Below, one piece after another: positions 36,537-48,105 of a DNA stretch of 64,000 bases; the stretch's first letter is position 1, and each line of letters starts with the position of its first letter. Origin of the DNA: Akebia trifoliata (Eukaryota > Streptophyta > Magnoliopsida > Ranunculales > Lardizabalaceae); the NCBI GenBank assembly GCA_017979445.1, contig CM030706.1, forward strand, positions 11,828,967 to 11,892,966, read 5' to 3'. The notes under the pieces are model-generated. The model was not told the DNA's origin. It did not search any database and saw only the letters and a program-made list of their open reading frames with translations. The translations under genes and the position numbers were made by a program.

Positions 36537-37704
36537 AGCTTCCACTGAATTATAGGTTCAAAAACCAGAGATACCCAGATGCCAAAACCAGCTTCTGATG
36601 ATATGAAGATATAGTAGGACTGGTTTGATGGACTCAAACAATCACTCCTAATATGGACTTCTTTTATTTTAGCTAAGATTACATCTGACCCAAATAACTA
36701 GAGCTCTTCATGCTTCTAATAGCTTCTGTCAGACTCTAAGAACGAAAAAAAAAAAAAAACAGACAGGTTTGGTTGTAAAAGAGAATTACTAACATGCCTT
36801 CCAATGGTTCATCAGAGTAAAAGTAAAGAAAATATATAAACAAATAATTTTATTTTTTTTTAAAAAGCCTAAACAAATCTTGTTAATTTCAAAAGGAATG
36901 AGAGAATAAAAATTCCTTGTAGTGTGCAATCATACATTTGCCTTGAAAGGAGTGTTAGTGTGAGATTTTTCTATTCTCTTCTATCCTACACCAAAGAAAT
37001 TAAAATAGAAAGCTAAGTGAGTGAATAAAATTAATATATTTAAATCAAAATTCTTTTGCAGGTCAGTCTGTCAGGCACCCATTGGCATAGAGAGCAGTGA
37101 ATTTTATTTGATTGATTGTTCAAAGTTAAAAAAATAAACATAAAGAAGAATTGGCAGAGATAAAGAGAGGAAAAGTGGGTGAGAAAAGGAAAGGTGTGTG
37201 GGATTGCTTTGAACTGCTTCCTAGTGGGAATCCAACATTCCCTGAGCTCAGTCATCCATTAAAGTCACAAAGATCAAATTTTTTAGAAATTTAAAATGGT
37301 GGGAATCTCGAGGTTTTGGGTTTAGGTTTAGGTGATGTAATGAACTCATTGTTTATGTTTTTTCCTTTGTACATGGGGTTGGGTTTGCCTAATTGATTCC
37401 ACTGGCTCTACTAGGGTGCAATGTTGTTGGATGCTTACATATCCAACAACCAATAAAACAATAACGTGTAGGAAGAGGTGGAGGTTTTTTTAAAATTAAG
37501 TTTTCTCTATTCCTAATTGCAGGTAATGACTTATTTTTTAAGAATGGTGATGGATAAAATAGTAATAGATATGTGGGTTTTCAAATCTTCATTGATGCCA
37601 GAAATTGCTTACAAAACCACTGAGTTATGAAATAAACTAAATCTTGAAAAGAAACATGACTATACTAAAACAATTATATATATTTTTAAAGTCGTGATGA
37701 TATG
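36537..37704 (-). promoter_or_regulatory. Upstream region of the NIK gene
   Basis: Contains the 5' UTR and presumably the promoter of the receptor kinase gene, which reads to the left. A/T tracts are frequent (A-run near 36747-36760). I see no clear TATA box at a fixed distance and no second gene; the ORF at 37040-37255 has no known motif. Confidence 0.4.
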
Positions 37705-37855
37705 ACGCCCCGCCTAACGCACACCCCCATCAAGGAACCATAGATCAATTGTCTCGAGATACACAAAAATGAATTTATGATTATGTGTATCTCGAGGCAA
37801 CTGATCTTCGGTTCTGTAATGGGGGTGTGTGTCAGAAGAGGGGGGGGGGGGGCGT
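37705..37855. mobile_element. Foldback MITE (GC-rich ends)
   Basis: The left arm holds ACGCCCCGCC, ACACCCCCAT and TCTCGAGATACAC; the right arm holds GTGTATCTCGAGGC, ATGGGGGTGTGTG and GGCGT. Pairing is nearly end to end with a loop of about 25 bp. A G-run of 12 lies within the right arm near 37840. No target duplication found. Confidence 0.7.
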
Positions 37856-37905
37856 AAAAAAATCATTACACATTTTTTTTTGTTTACTTAAATAGAGATA
37901 TGTAT

Positions 37906-38115
37906 AGTGTCTTATAAAAGAGTAGTACTGGGGTGATATACATGATTTTCTACAATTCTGACGTGGAGATGCGTACAAAACTATAGATGATTTTTACTCA
38001 TATCATGAGGAAACACATTTACGATTATGTAGGCACCTTCACATCAGAATTGTGAGAATCGCATTAAATCCTATGTCACCCCAACATTAGTGTTCATAAA
38101 AAGATGCTAAAATGG
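37906..38115. mobile_element. Foldback MITE
   Basis: The left arm ACTGGGGTGATATACATGAT with ACAATTCTGACGTG pairs with the right arm CATCAGAATTGTGAG and CCTATGTCACCCCAAC. It lies 50 bp from the preceding foldback element. Arms are about 80 percent complementary by eye. Confidence 0.6.
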
Positions 38116-39290
38116 CATTTTTGATAATTTGCTCTAATATATATGGTGAAAATGGAATGAACACACTTTCCATAACAACGAGAGAGTTTGAATAAAAGAA
38201 CATGATTTGTTTAGCTGTGCTCAAATCCCTGGATTAGGACTTTGATGATAATGAAGAAGATTGTTTAATCAACATTTTACTATTTATTTGTTATATTAGT
38301 TATTCATGAATTTATGATGGTCGATCTCCATTGCTCATGAAACCTCAAGTCGGATGTTCTATGGTCACAAGCAATATAATTGCTCCAAACATAATCTTTC
38401 TAATATCTTTTAATTTATTTTTATTTTTTGATTCTTAGCTATAAGGACCATATGTTTTGATATATATCTTTCTACATGTACAAGTATTCGATATTTATTC
38501 GGATGGCATTAACTTTTGGCCAACACTTGGACCTTTACACAAATAATTAGTTTGATCGATGATTTATAAGTCATTATATTTGAGAAAGAAACACAATTGA
38601 TTTTAGCCACTAGATTTAGATTCTTTCAGATTTTTAGATTGATGATTAAGAATCACCAATGATATTCAAAGCCTTATCCGAAAGACTTTTAGGAAAATCA
38701 GTCCTAACTGCTATAGTCACATGTGCTGTTATTGAGATGTTTGAGAATCACCAATCAAACAAACTTTTGGTATCAATCAAGCTACTTGTAGGTCCATCAA
38801 AATATGGGTAAAAGTTCATGAATGAGTGAGTGAGTGGACCAAAAAGGTGTGCCATACGTCCTATAATATAAACATACACCTTAGCATGCTCAAAGGTTCT
38901 GTACAGTCAGAGACAGCCCTTCAAATAAACAAATCAAAATATGTTACTTTTAAAAGCTAAAGCTGCAATTCTTAAATTATAAGGAACAATTTGCTCCACT
39001 AACCAACGAATGTTTTGGCCCACTTTTTGAAGGACCCACAAATCTAAAAATGGATTGAAGATTTGATAGATGTAGATTGGTAATTATTGAGGTTCAATTC
39101 GATTAATTCACGGATATGATTCCTAAAAATAAAATTGAATTACAAAAGAAAAAAAAAATTATGTTTTTGAGTTTCTTATCAAAATCATTGTATAAGAGGT
39201 AAAATCTATACACGTCTCCCAAGGGGGCAGCGCATAAGTGGGGATCGTGCTCTCCAATTTGACAGATGCCACGGGAGGAGTAAAGGCTAA
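38116..39290. other. Intergenic DNA, nothing recognised
   Basis: AT-rich single-copy-looking sequence with no domain, RNA gene or clear repeat that I can see. Confidence 0.4.
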
Positions 39291-39488
39291 GTTTGGTAAC
39301 ACTTCTTAAGTCTGAAAATTACAAATCAGATTTTAGAAGTTTCATCTAGTGTTATTCATCTGTTCAAAACTTTTAAATTTCAGTTCTAAAGTCTAAAATC
39401 TGAAACAAAATAAATGAAAGTAAAATTTTTGAAGTCTGAATATTAAAGGTGAACTACCTCCATTTAGACTTAATAAGCGTCACCAAAC
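39291..39488. mobile_element. Foldback MITE (GTTTGGT ends)
   Basis: Left end GTTTGGTAACACTTCTTAAG; right end CTTAATAAGCGTCACCAAAC. Inner arms also pair (AAGTCTGAAAATTAC with the AAATTTTTGAAGTCTGAATATT region). About 198 bp, non-coding. GTTTGG-type ends are common among hAT-like MITEs, but no 8-bp duplication is evident. Confidence 0.6.
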
Positions 39489-40645
39489 ACACACTAAAAA
39501 GAGGGATACATGATAATATGGATTAGTTTAAGCACCGGACAAATTATAGATAGGAACTCATATCATCTTCAAGGGATATTAGAAAGAGATAAAAGAAAGA
39601 TCCTTAGGGATCATAGAGAGAGAGAGAATCTTGGAGGTCTTAGAAAGAAATGTGGTATCTAAATAAAGTAAAGAGGAGGGAGACCCCAATAAATAGAGGA
39701 AGAGTGAAGTTTTATCATATTATATGATTACATAATAAATTATTAATTAATTCTTCAATTAATTAATATAATCGCCACTAATTCCTTAATCAGAGAGTTT
39801 TATGAATTTTTGGAAACTTAGGATGTTTAGGCCAATGAAGGTAAGTTGGGAGTGGAGAAGCTATCCAAACCCCACAAGTACAGGGTGGGTTATGTGGACT
39901 TGTGGCCCCCCATTACTTTTTTTCTTTGAAAAAAAAAAAAAAAATTTAATAATTGAAAGCAAACTGGAGTGAGCTGTCCACATCTATGAAAGCATCTAAA
40001 CGGGAACTAATGGTTTTGACATTCTTGGCACTTTCCTTTTGCTGTATCTGTCTTACACTGAAGGGGTAAATCAGGATTCCCCGCTAGTATTACTGTAAAC
40101 AGAGCCTACAAACAGCATTATAAAAGCTTCCCATCTAACAAAGGCAAGTCGGAACTTGGACGAGTCAACTCAACTTACTTTACTTTGAGTTGACTCACTA
40201 GTAAAACTCGTTTAAATCAATTTGCCCATTTGATTTGGAAAGGAAAATGCTCATGCTGACTCCTCAAGATACTGTGATAGACATTGCACCACTTGGAGGT
40301 GTGCACAGTATGACCTACACCCAGTCCCATGTGTCATAGATCACTAGTTGTTTGTAACACACTTATTTATTTTTGTAATGTGTTACTCCATGTAATTAGC
40401 ATATTATATCAACAAAATTATCTCCAGACTTTGTCTTATATTGCTCTCATTCTCTTGTGTTGCTAGCTACATTTTGGGGTGTGAGATAATTTTGACAGAC
40501 TTGCTTGTGAATTAGCACTCCAAGCACCGCATGACCTCGCTTCGAAAGAATATGGTCGTGACAGTTGTTTGAATAGTGAGAAGAGAAATTCATTAAGAGA
40601 AGAGAAGAAAAGATAAGCGAAGAGAAACTCAATTTCTTTCTACCA
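39489..40645. other. Intergenic DNA, nothing recognised
   Basis: No coding or RNA gene seen. Contains a (GA)n run near 39610, TTAATTAATT repeats near 39740-39765 and an A-run near 39930. The segment 40570-40640 is rich in AAGAGAA words and borders the next foldback element. Confidence 0.4.
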
Positions 40646-40923
40646 TGTTTGGATTGACAGGAGAGAACTTGGGACAACTTTAGAATTTTAAAATATTTTA
40701 AAAGAGATTTAGGAATAGAGTTGGCATTATAAACTATTTTAAAAGGGTTTCTCTCCATTTCTCTCTTCTTCTCTCCACTTTTGGAGAGAAAGAAAACTCA
40801 CATTTTTTTCTCTCCAATTTCCTACAATTCCTTTCTCCTCTCTCCCCACTTAACAATCCAAACAGGAGAAATGGAAAGAAACTCATTTATTTTCTCTTCT
40901 CTCCATTTCTGTCAATCCAAACA
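40646..40923. mobile_element. Foldback MITE (TGTTTGGATTGACAG ends)
   Basis: Left TGTTTGGATTGACAGGAGAG and right CTGTCAATCCAAACA are inverted repeats. The interior is made of pyrimidine/purine tracts (TCTCTCC words), and AATCCAAACAGGAG is a further internal copy of the end. About 278 bp, non-coding. Confidence 0.65.
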
Positions 40924-41378
40924 CAACCTAAATGCTTTCCTCAAGGTACAAGTGAAAAGCATCTATTGTACTTTGCGCACCTTCACATCAGCGCAGTGTC
41001 ATGTCTAGTCACTCCAGCATGACTCATTTGGAAACTCACCCAAATCGGATGAGAAACTTGATCTAGTTATGTACTATAATTTATTTTCTATTTTAAATAG
41101 AAAAGTGATTTAAAAAATTATAAATTTCCATTTTAAAATGTTATGATTTATATATATATTTATTCGACTTATTCAAACTTGGTGTTGAGGAACTCGTTTA
41201 AAAAAAAAAAAATTCACATGGGGGCTTTACCAGGACTAACCAGTAAAAGACCTTCTAAGTGGGCAAGACAATGTCTCAGGAATTGGAGGTCTTCAAGTTC
41301 CCCCTTAGAATCCACCCTTAGGATTTATCTCAGAAATTACCAGATGTGGGTGGGATGGGGTGAAAGGGACTGTATGTA
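40924..41378. other. Flank of solo LTR D
   Basis: AT-rich, with TATATATAT near 41150 and an A-run near 41200. No gene recognised. Confidence 0.4.
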
Positions 41379-44300
41379 TGTAACACCCCGGATTTTCAAC
41401 TCATATCTCGAGGAAAGTAAATGGTGAGATTCGGAGGGAAATATCGAATGAGAGACTTAGAGTAAAATACTCGAATATTGCTATGATTAATTTTGAGGAA
41501 AATCGACTTCGCCATTAAATTCAAAAGGATCGAAATATATACATTAGCCTGTAAGCAAGTTTGAATTCGAGTTCGGAGGAAAAAGTTATAAAATCCTCGA
41601 ATTTCGCATTAAGTGGGACCCAAAACAGTGGAATTTCGTTAGAGCGAGAATCGGAAAGATTTGATGATACCATTAGGTCCGTAGCGAAAAATTATTCGAA
41701 ATGGTATATTCACTTGTCAATTTCCGAGTCCGAATGGTTAAGTTAAGAACGAAGTTAGAAATGATGGGAAAATTACAAGTATGCCATCAGCTTTATTATA
41801 AAAGAAATCTTATTTCTTTTATTTCATTTCATTTCTCTTCTTTTCCAAGGAAACCAAACGACAGCCACTTCTCCACCCTAGGGTTTCAACCCATTCCCTT
41901 CAAGTTCTAGCCCGAACGAAGCCGAGTTGAACCTCGACGAAGAAGACAAAGTTGTCGGCCACGTCGAGAGCTACAACTTCACCACCTTTGGTTGTTCATT
42001 CTTGTTCGTTTTCTCCATCCTCCATCAAAATCAGCCGGGTAGCTCGAGTAAACCTCCACATCTTCCGTCCGAGGGCTTCATCGAGTTAGGAGCTAGGTCT
42101 ATACTTCATTGTAGAAGCGAAGGAGGACGTCATTGTCGGATACCTTGCAAACCCTCGCTCGTTTCGCATCCAAGTCAGCCCAACCTCGACTCTTGAGCCA
42201 TCCAACCTTGAGTTGTAGTGCTAGCTTGTACCCGTGGCGTTCACAACCAAGTAAGGGACTTCCAATTTTTATTGGTAACTTTAGATTTCTCAATGTGCAT
42301 TTAGGGTTTTGAAACAAAACTTATTGTTTGCATTTAAATCGTAGAAATTGGTGTTTGATTTCAAATTCATGATAGAAGTAGGTGTTTTGTTTATGTTTTA
42401 TCGAATTTTGATAACAAAATCGTGGGTGGGTTGAATGATTCGAAGAATGGAAGAAGAATCCGAAACATGGATCGAAAACTCGAAGGTTCGAGTAAGGTTC
42501 AGGCTGTAGGTGGGAAGGGTCGGTGCCACCAGCACCTACCGAAGGCATTCTGTCGGTCCCACCGACAGAATGTTGCTTCTGCCGCCGACAAAATCAAGAA
42601 GCACCCGAAAATTTTGTTCTGTCGGCAGGACCGTCGGTCCCACCGACACCTGCCGATGAGTAAACTGTCGGTTCCACCGATAGAATCCTGATTCTGCCGC
42701 CGACAGCCACCGATAGACACAGTTTTGATCAGAACAGTGTTCTGACTCTTGGCTTGACCTCCTCACACCTTATACACTATTTTCCACCCTTTATTTCATT
42801 AAAAATATTAAGTAAATGTCCTCTTTAATTTTTACTTTCCATTTACTTTAAGTTCTTTAATGAAATTAAGGTTTTACCCCCCATTTCGGAATAATGGGAA
42901 TGGTTTTAAGATCCAAATCTCAAAGGATCAAAATCCGAATTTTGGTTTCAAGAACAAAACGTAATTTTCGACGTTTTCGGCAAGTTTTCAAAATGTAATA
43001 ACTTTCGCGTAACTTTGAATTAGATTACAAAAACTATATGGTGTCGAATCTCATGATCGAGACTTTCATTTCGAAAAACCCGTTTTCAATTTCGAGAACT
43101 TTGAAAAATTGAGTTTCCGACACTTAGCCAAATTTTCACCAGCTTTCATTATTTCTAACAGCTTTTGCCCCGTGCATCATCGGGACCTTGTTTTTGAATA
43201 AACTTCGGTGATTTTCAATGGAAAGACCGAAAGAATGACTTTGAAAGATTGAAAATGAATGGTTGATTTGAAAGGATGAAAAATGAGAATGTTGAGAGAA
43301 TGGGAAAAGGGAATGAACGGTAAAATGTCAGAATCACACCCGAGGGGTGATGTCTGCGTTTTACATTGTATGTTGTGTGTAGGTTGGTGAAAGGATATCC
43401 AGGTTATTAATGAAAGGGTTGCATGTTTATTTCCGATTATGTTAGCGCTTGCGCTGAGTACTGTTATTTATTTTAGGCCGATTGGCCACGGTTGCATGGT
43501 AGGAACTGGATATCCGTTCTCAACCCTGTTCTGTTAATTTCTCTTTTATTTTAAATGAAAAATCATATATGTACGTAGCTATTTTGTGAGCTGTTAAAGG
43601 GTTTGTGAATGCCTGAAGGGATAGTGTGTCACATCATCCGGAGGGGTGCACTATCCTGGGATGTACGGTAGGGACCACCAAACTCATACGTGGTATGGGA
43701 CGCATATGAGAGTGGAGTCACAACTGGAATCCGGGTCCATTCCTTTCTTATCTTTACCAGTGAACGTGTTTTGTAAAGGTGGTCGTATACGAGTGGAGTG
43801 TCCTTTGGGAATCACATGCACGCCTGATAGGCATAGACGAAGATGATTAGTCAGTGATCACTAACAATCTAGTAGTAGTCGAACGTTCTGATACATCGAA
43901 AAGAGACCCATTGTTTACGGTCACGTCAAACGGCCAGCCTGAGCCGGATAAATGGTCACCAGTGTGGTAAGCGCAGCGATCGGCCACAAAATCAGGAACT
44001 AAAAATCAGATTTATGTTGTAATATCATGTCCTGACTGGGAGCGATCCAGTCGTGAATCCCAACTCTTTAATTCCAATACTCCACCATTTGTATTATGTA
44101 TCTGTTGTTATATTTCGGATTATAAATGAGAAGCATGTCTATTATTTCAATGTTGGCAATCTTATTTGCATAAAATGAAAAACGTATGATGAGTATGGAT
44201 GATTGATGCTATGTATAATTTTTAAAACTGTTTAGTTGCTCATCCCTGGCTATATGTACCAGTTGATCGTATTTTATCTTGTAAAACCTTGCATGTATTA

Positions 44301-44854
44301 AAATGTTCAGTATGCTTTATTCGATCATGCTTAGGAAAGGTTATTAGTAGGAATTGGCTGTGGACTTGCTGGGTAACTTTCGTTACTCACCCTTTCTCTC
44401 CTATTTTTTTTAGTTTCAGCACTTGCAGCTACCGAGACAGGCGTAGAGTCAGTATTTGAGGAGTATCTGGTCGGTCAGATCGACGATCAGAGTTTGTTGC
44501 CTGGTGAGCACTAAGGCTACATCCGTTAGAATTGCCAGTTTTATCCAGGATGTATGTAGTTTTTGGATTTGAGAGTTTAGGCCTCTGTTAGAGTGAGAGT
44601 GTTTTGGTAAGCCTGTATATTGATAAATCTTCCGCACTCTGATCTACTTACATGTTAGATGTAATTAGTCTTCCGCTGTTATTTTCCTGTATTTACAGCT
44701 TTATATACAGGTTTTGTTATAAATTGGTTTATCAGGTTTGAGTTCCGTGAAACGCTAACATAAGTAGAGGAGACCATGTCGAAATTTCGAGGTGCCACCT
44801 AGTACCTTGGGATTTGGCCTTGGGATTTGTGTTAGCGTTTGGCGGGGCGCCACA
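41379..44854 (+). mobile_element. Solo LTR D (3476 bp), same family as LTR C
   Basis: It begins TGTAACACCCCGGATTTTCA and ends GTTTGGCGGGGCGCCACA. The 5-bp target duplication ATGTA is perfect (41374-41378, 44855-44859). It shares the CTGAGCCGGATAAATGGTCA block, CACAAAATCAG, the GTTACTCACCC region and other words with LTR C, but is about 800 bp longer. A TTATTATAAAAG box lies near 41791. It carries a cluster of CTGTCGGT/ACCGACAG palindromes at 42540-42715. TGTAAC(A/G)CCCC ends are common in plant Ty3/gypsy LTRs. ORFs here are accidental. Confidence 0.92.
42540..42715. repeat. Cluster of CTGTCGGT...ACCGACAG palindromes
   Basis: CTGTCGGTCCCACCGACAG at 42550-42568, a variant at 42631-42649, and CTGTCGGTTCCACCGATAG at 42665-42683, plus scattered TGCCGCCGACA words. 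Each can form a short hairpin. It is GC-rich against AT-rich surroundings, inside LTR D, and is not obvious at the corresponding place in LTR C. Confidence 0.7.
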
Positions 44855-45549
44855 ATGTATCCCTAGGATTAGTTGGGTGCTCTAAGAGACTCAGATACCT
44901 CCATTTATACATATATATATATATATATCATCCAATTTTGAAACGTCAAACCCCATGAAAAGTGGTTACAAACTAACAGTAAAAAATTGACGGTTCATGA
45001 TTCAACTTATAAATTAGGGTTAGAAATTTCAGAATTGACTGATATTTTGTGATGATGATTTTCTCACCATAGAGAACATCCTCACAAAAAATCAACTTAT
45101 TCTAAAACTTCTAGCCTTATGTTTACAAGTTGAGAATTGTAGACCGTCCATTTTTTTATAAATCACTTTTAATTTGGTTAGAAGTTTTGAATTGGAGTAG
45201 AATAATAATAAAAAATTGCCTCGATTTTCAAGTTTTCCTATTTACATAAGAAAACCTTGTATCACCAGGGTATGTCTTGAGTATTTTGTAAATTACCTCA
45301 GTTTTAATAAATAAATAAAAAGTATTTACTTCTCAGGTATTGTCTTTGCTCATCTTACTTTCCTTTCTATTATTTTTTGTTTCTGTTTGGACGTTTATGT
45401 TGTTTTTTTTTCTTTTGACACTTAGGAATCTCTGAGTAGTTGTCGTGTTTTAGCGGACATAACCTTGGTTTACCTCATGGATGTCCCACCTTTTTCCCCC
45501 GAGCATTAAACATAGTTTACTTTTGAACATTGGCCTTGTTTTAGTCAAG
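44855..45549. other. Right flank of solo LTR D
   Basis: Non-coding, with an (AT)n microsatellite at 44911-44929. Nothing else recognised. Confidence 0.4.
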
Positions 45550-46000
45550 GCTACACATGAGTGTTTTGAGTGATATCTCGGTGTTTCTTTTGTTGCTCGG
45601 ATTTGCCTTTCCCAAACTTTTCTTGCTTAGTACCATATGAGTATGTTAGAAACGATATTAGTATAATGCTTCTTGGAATTTTCTTCTGGATACGCAAGTG
45701 TGTTTTAAACGACCTCAATATGTTATTATTATCAATCATGCCTTTTCCAGAATGACATGAGTTTGTTTTGAACGACCTCGATGTGGTGTTATTATCAATC
45801 ATGCCTTTCTCAGAATCACACGAGTGTGTTTTAAACGACCTAGATGTGTTGTTACTACCAAACTTGTCTTACTTTGAATCACTCGAGTGTATTTTAAACG
45901 ACCTCAGAGTATTGTTATTATCAGTCCTGCTTTTCCTAGAATCACACAAGTGTGTTTTAAACGACCTCAGTATGTTGTTACTACCATTCACTCAAACCTA
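45550..46000 (+). repeat. 63-bp tandem repeat, five regular copies plus two degenerate
   Basis: The word TGTTTTAAACGACCTC (and variants) recurs at 45701, 45764, 45827, 45890 and 45953, exactly 63 bp apart, with degenerate copies near 45562 and 45644. Sixty-three is 21 codons, and the plus-strand frame at 45768-46013 stays open across the array, giving a 21-residue repeat around NDLxxLLLSxxPFxES. Nothing shows that it is translated; no known protein family matches. Confidence 0.85.
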
Positions 46001-46013
46001 CTTTCTTTTATAA

Positions 46014-47134
46014 ATATCAAAAGGTCCATAGTACTATTATAAATAATAGAAAGACTAAAATTATTTTTGAAAGAGCTATTTGAACAAGGACAACAATCCC
46101 TTTTATTGTACTAAGTCCTTGCTTGGTATACTACAAACCATTTACAAATGCAAATAATTTTCCGAAATCAATTTTATGGGTGCTTGGTTACACAATGAAT
46201 ATGATTTGTATCATGAAAAATAACCGTCAGTGCTTACTACAATAACATGCATATTGTTAGGAAATTTAGTGTTGCCATTGTTTTGTTTCCAAAACATGAG
46301 TCAAGTTCCAATCATGGAGTTTGTTAAAGGTTCTAGTGTGTTGATTGAGGAAATTCAAGACCATTCAATTCCATGATTTAGGATGGTAAGTCGCCTAGAA
46401 ACCATTTTACCCATAGATGATTACAACAAATTAAATTCTATAAGTTCAAAATGCAAATTAATTTTAGATATAAAAAATTCAATTTCTGTGAATATCGATG
46501 GACAACTACATTTGATTGATTGCATTAAAAGCCGATTGATCAGTGAACATAGTTTTAATGTTTTTTAACTCCAAAATTTTCTCTATAAATTGACTTTCAA
46601 ATCTAAGATTTCACATATGCATATCTAGAGAAGTAGAGCACAATTTCTATCATTAGAATGTCTCTGGAAACCCCAGCCATCTTGTTTCTAAAACATTTAT
46701 ATTCATTTTATACCTATGCAAGTTTGAGAGATTTTTGTGAACAACCACAAACACAAACCTATTATTCATTTGTTGCTCGTGGAATTGAGTGTTGGTGTTG
46801 CAACTCATGGATTTGGATTGTGTAGTGGTGAAATAATAGAAGCAGTGCGTGGATTCAGATAGTGAAGTAATAAAGGGTGTGGTTAAGCGAAAAAGAAGTA
46901 GATCATGAGATCGAGTCTATAAGTAGTTGTCTTGTGTGAATAATCATTGTGTACTTGTTAATTCTATAGTGGATATTTCGAGGTACTCATAAATCCTGAC
47001 AGTTGAATTTCATGTTTATAGGTTGGGATCTTGCATTTTTACACAAGTTATTTTGTACGCATAACCAGATTGAACCCGACATTTTTTTTTAAAAGTTTTC
47101 ATTGCACATTGGTATTTTCATAAATATATTTTAG
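46014..47134. other. Possible copia-type LTR remains
   Basis: TGTTAGGAAATTTAGTG at 46256 and the phrase CATAAATCCTGACAG near 46990 recall copia LTR ends, but I see no target duplication, primer site or pol gene. Otherwise non-coding. Confidence 0.25.
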
Positions 47135-47648
47135 GCAAATGCACTAAAACATGCACAACATATCAATTATTTACCAAAGTGGAGCACTATACATCTTATT
47201 TACTAAAATGATAATTTATCGTTTTGGTAAATATTTTATTTTACCAAAATGGTAATAATGGTAATTTTCATATTTTTACTACCAAAAACACCATTTTGTT
47301 AGAAGGATGCTTTTGACATAAGATCAGAATGTATTTTATATAGTGTCAAAAGGATCCTTCTGACATTATATAAAATACATTCAAATCTCATATTAGAAGG
47401 CTCCTTCTAACATTGAATAAAATACATTTTGATCTCATGTTAGAAGTTTCCTTCTGACAAAAAGGGTTTTTTCAATAGCACAAATATGAAAATTACTATT
47501 TTACGATTTTGTTAAAATAGTTCTTTTTTAACCAAAATGATAAATTACCATTTTGATAAAATAAAAATAAAATAAAAAATAAAAAAAGATGTATAGTGCT
47601 CTGTTTTGGTAAATAAGTTTGAAAAGTTGTTCGTTTTGATATTCCCCA
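47135..47648. mobile_element. Large foldback element (about 510 bp)
   Basis: The left arm TTTACCAAAGTGGAGCACTA pairs with the right arm TAGTGCTCTGTTTTGGTAAA, and inner arms pair as well (GGTAATTTTCATATTTTTAC with the AATATGAAAATTAC region). The centre has repeated AGAAGGCTCCTTCT-type palindromes. The outer words (ACCAAAAxGG, GCACTATAC) resemble the elements in the NIK introns, suggesting one family. Confidence 0.65.
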
Positions 47649-48105
47649 TATTTTATTCATATTTATAAAAATACCACTACACATGATCAAGGGCGAAGTC
47701 AGGATTTTCTTGGGAGGGGGGGGGGGGGGGGTTGGAAAACTATAGTTGATCATTGAGGTTGAAGAGCTTGAAAATGAGTGGTCTTGAAGAGAAAATTTAA
47801 ATGATTGAATAGAATTAAAATTAATTTTCTATAGAAGTTAAAAATTTTGAAAATGAATGATTTAGGACTAAAAATGAAGGGTGCTTAGTTACGGGTTGAA
47901 GATGAGGGTATTTAGGTTATTTTTAGTAAGTAATGTAGGGAAGAAAAGTGTTAATGAGGCATGTCTTCCATTAGAAATTCATGGGCATCTCAAATATTCA
48001 CTAAAAATGTGGAGGGATGTCCAAATAGAAGAATATTGGATAGGTGGAATGTCATCCCTTTGAAAACACATGGGTATCTAAAACATCCACTAAAAATTTA
48101 GAGGG
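47649..48105. other. DNA before the CACTA end
   Basis: A G-run of 16 lies near 47716-47731. A duplicated phrase CACTAAAAATNTNGAGGG occurs near 47998 and 48088, immediately before the CACTA terminus. No gene recognised. Confidence 0.4.

Noticed and set aside
42321..42766. ORFs on both strands with Cys/Arg-rich translations
   Set aside because: They are translations of the palindromic CTGTCGGT words in LTR D, not a protein family.
46256..47020. A copia LTR
   Set aside because: Start and end phrases are suggestive, but there is no target duplication, no primer site and no copia gene. Listed only as a low-confidence remnant.
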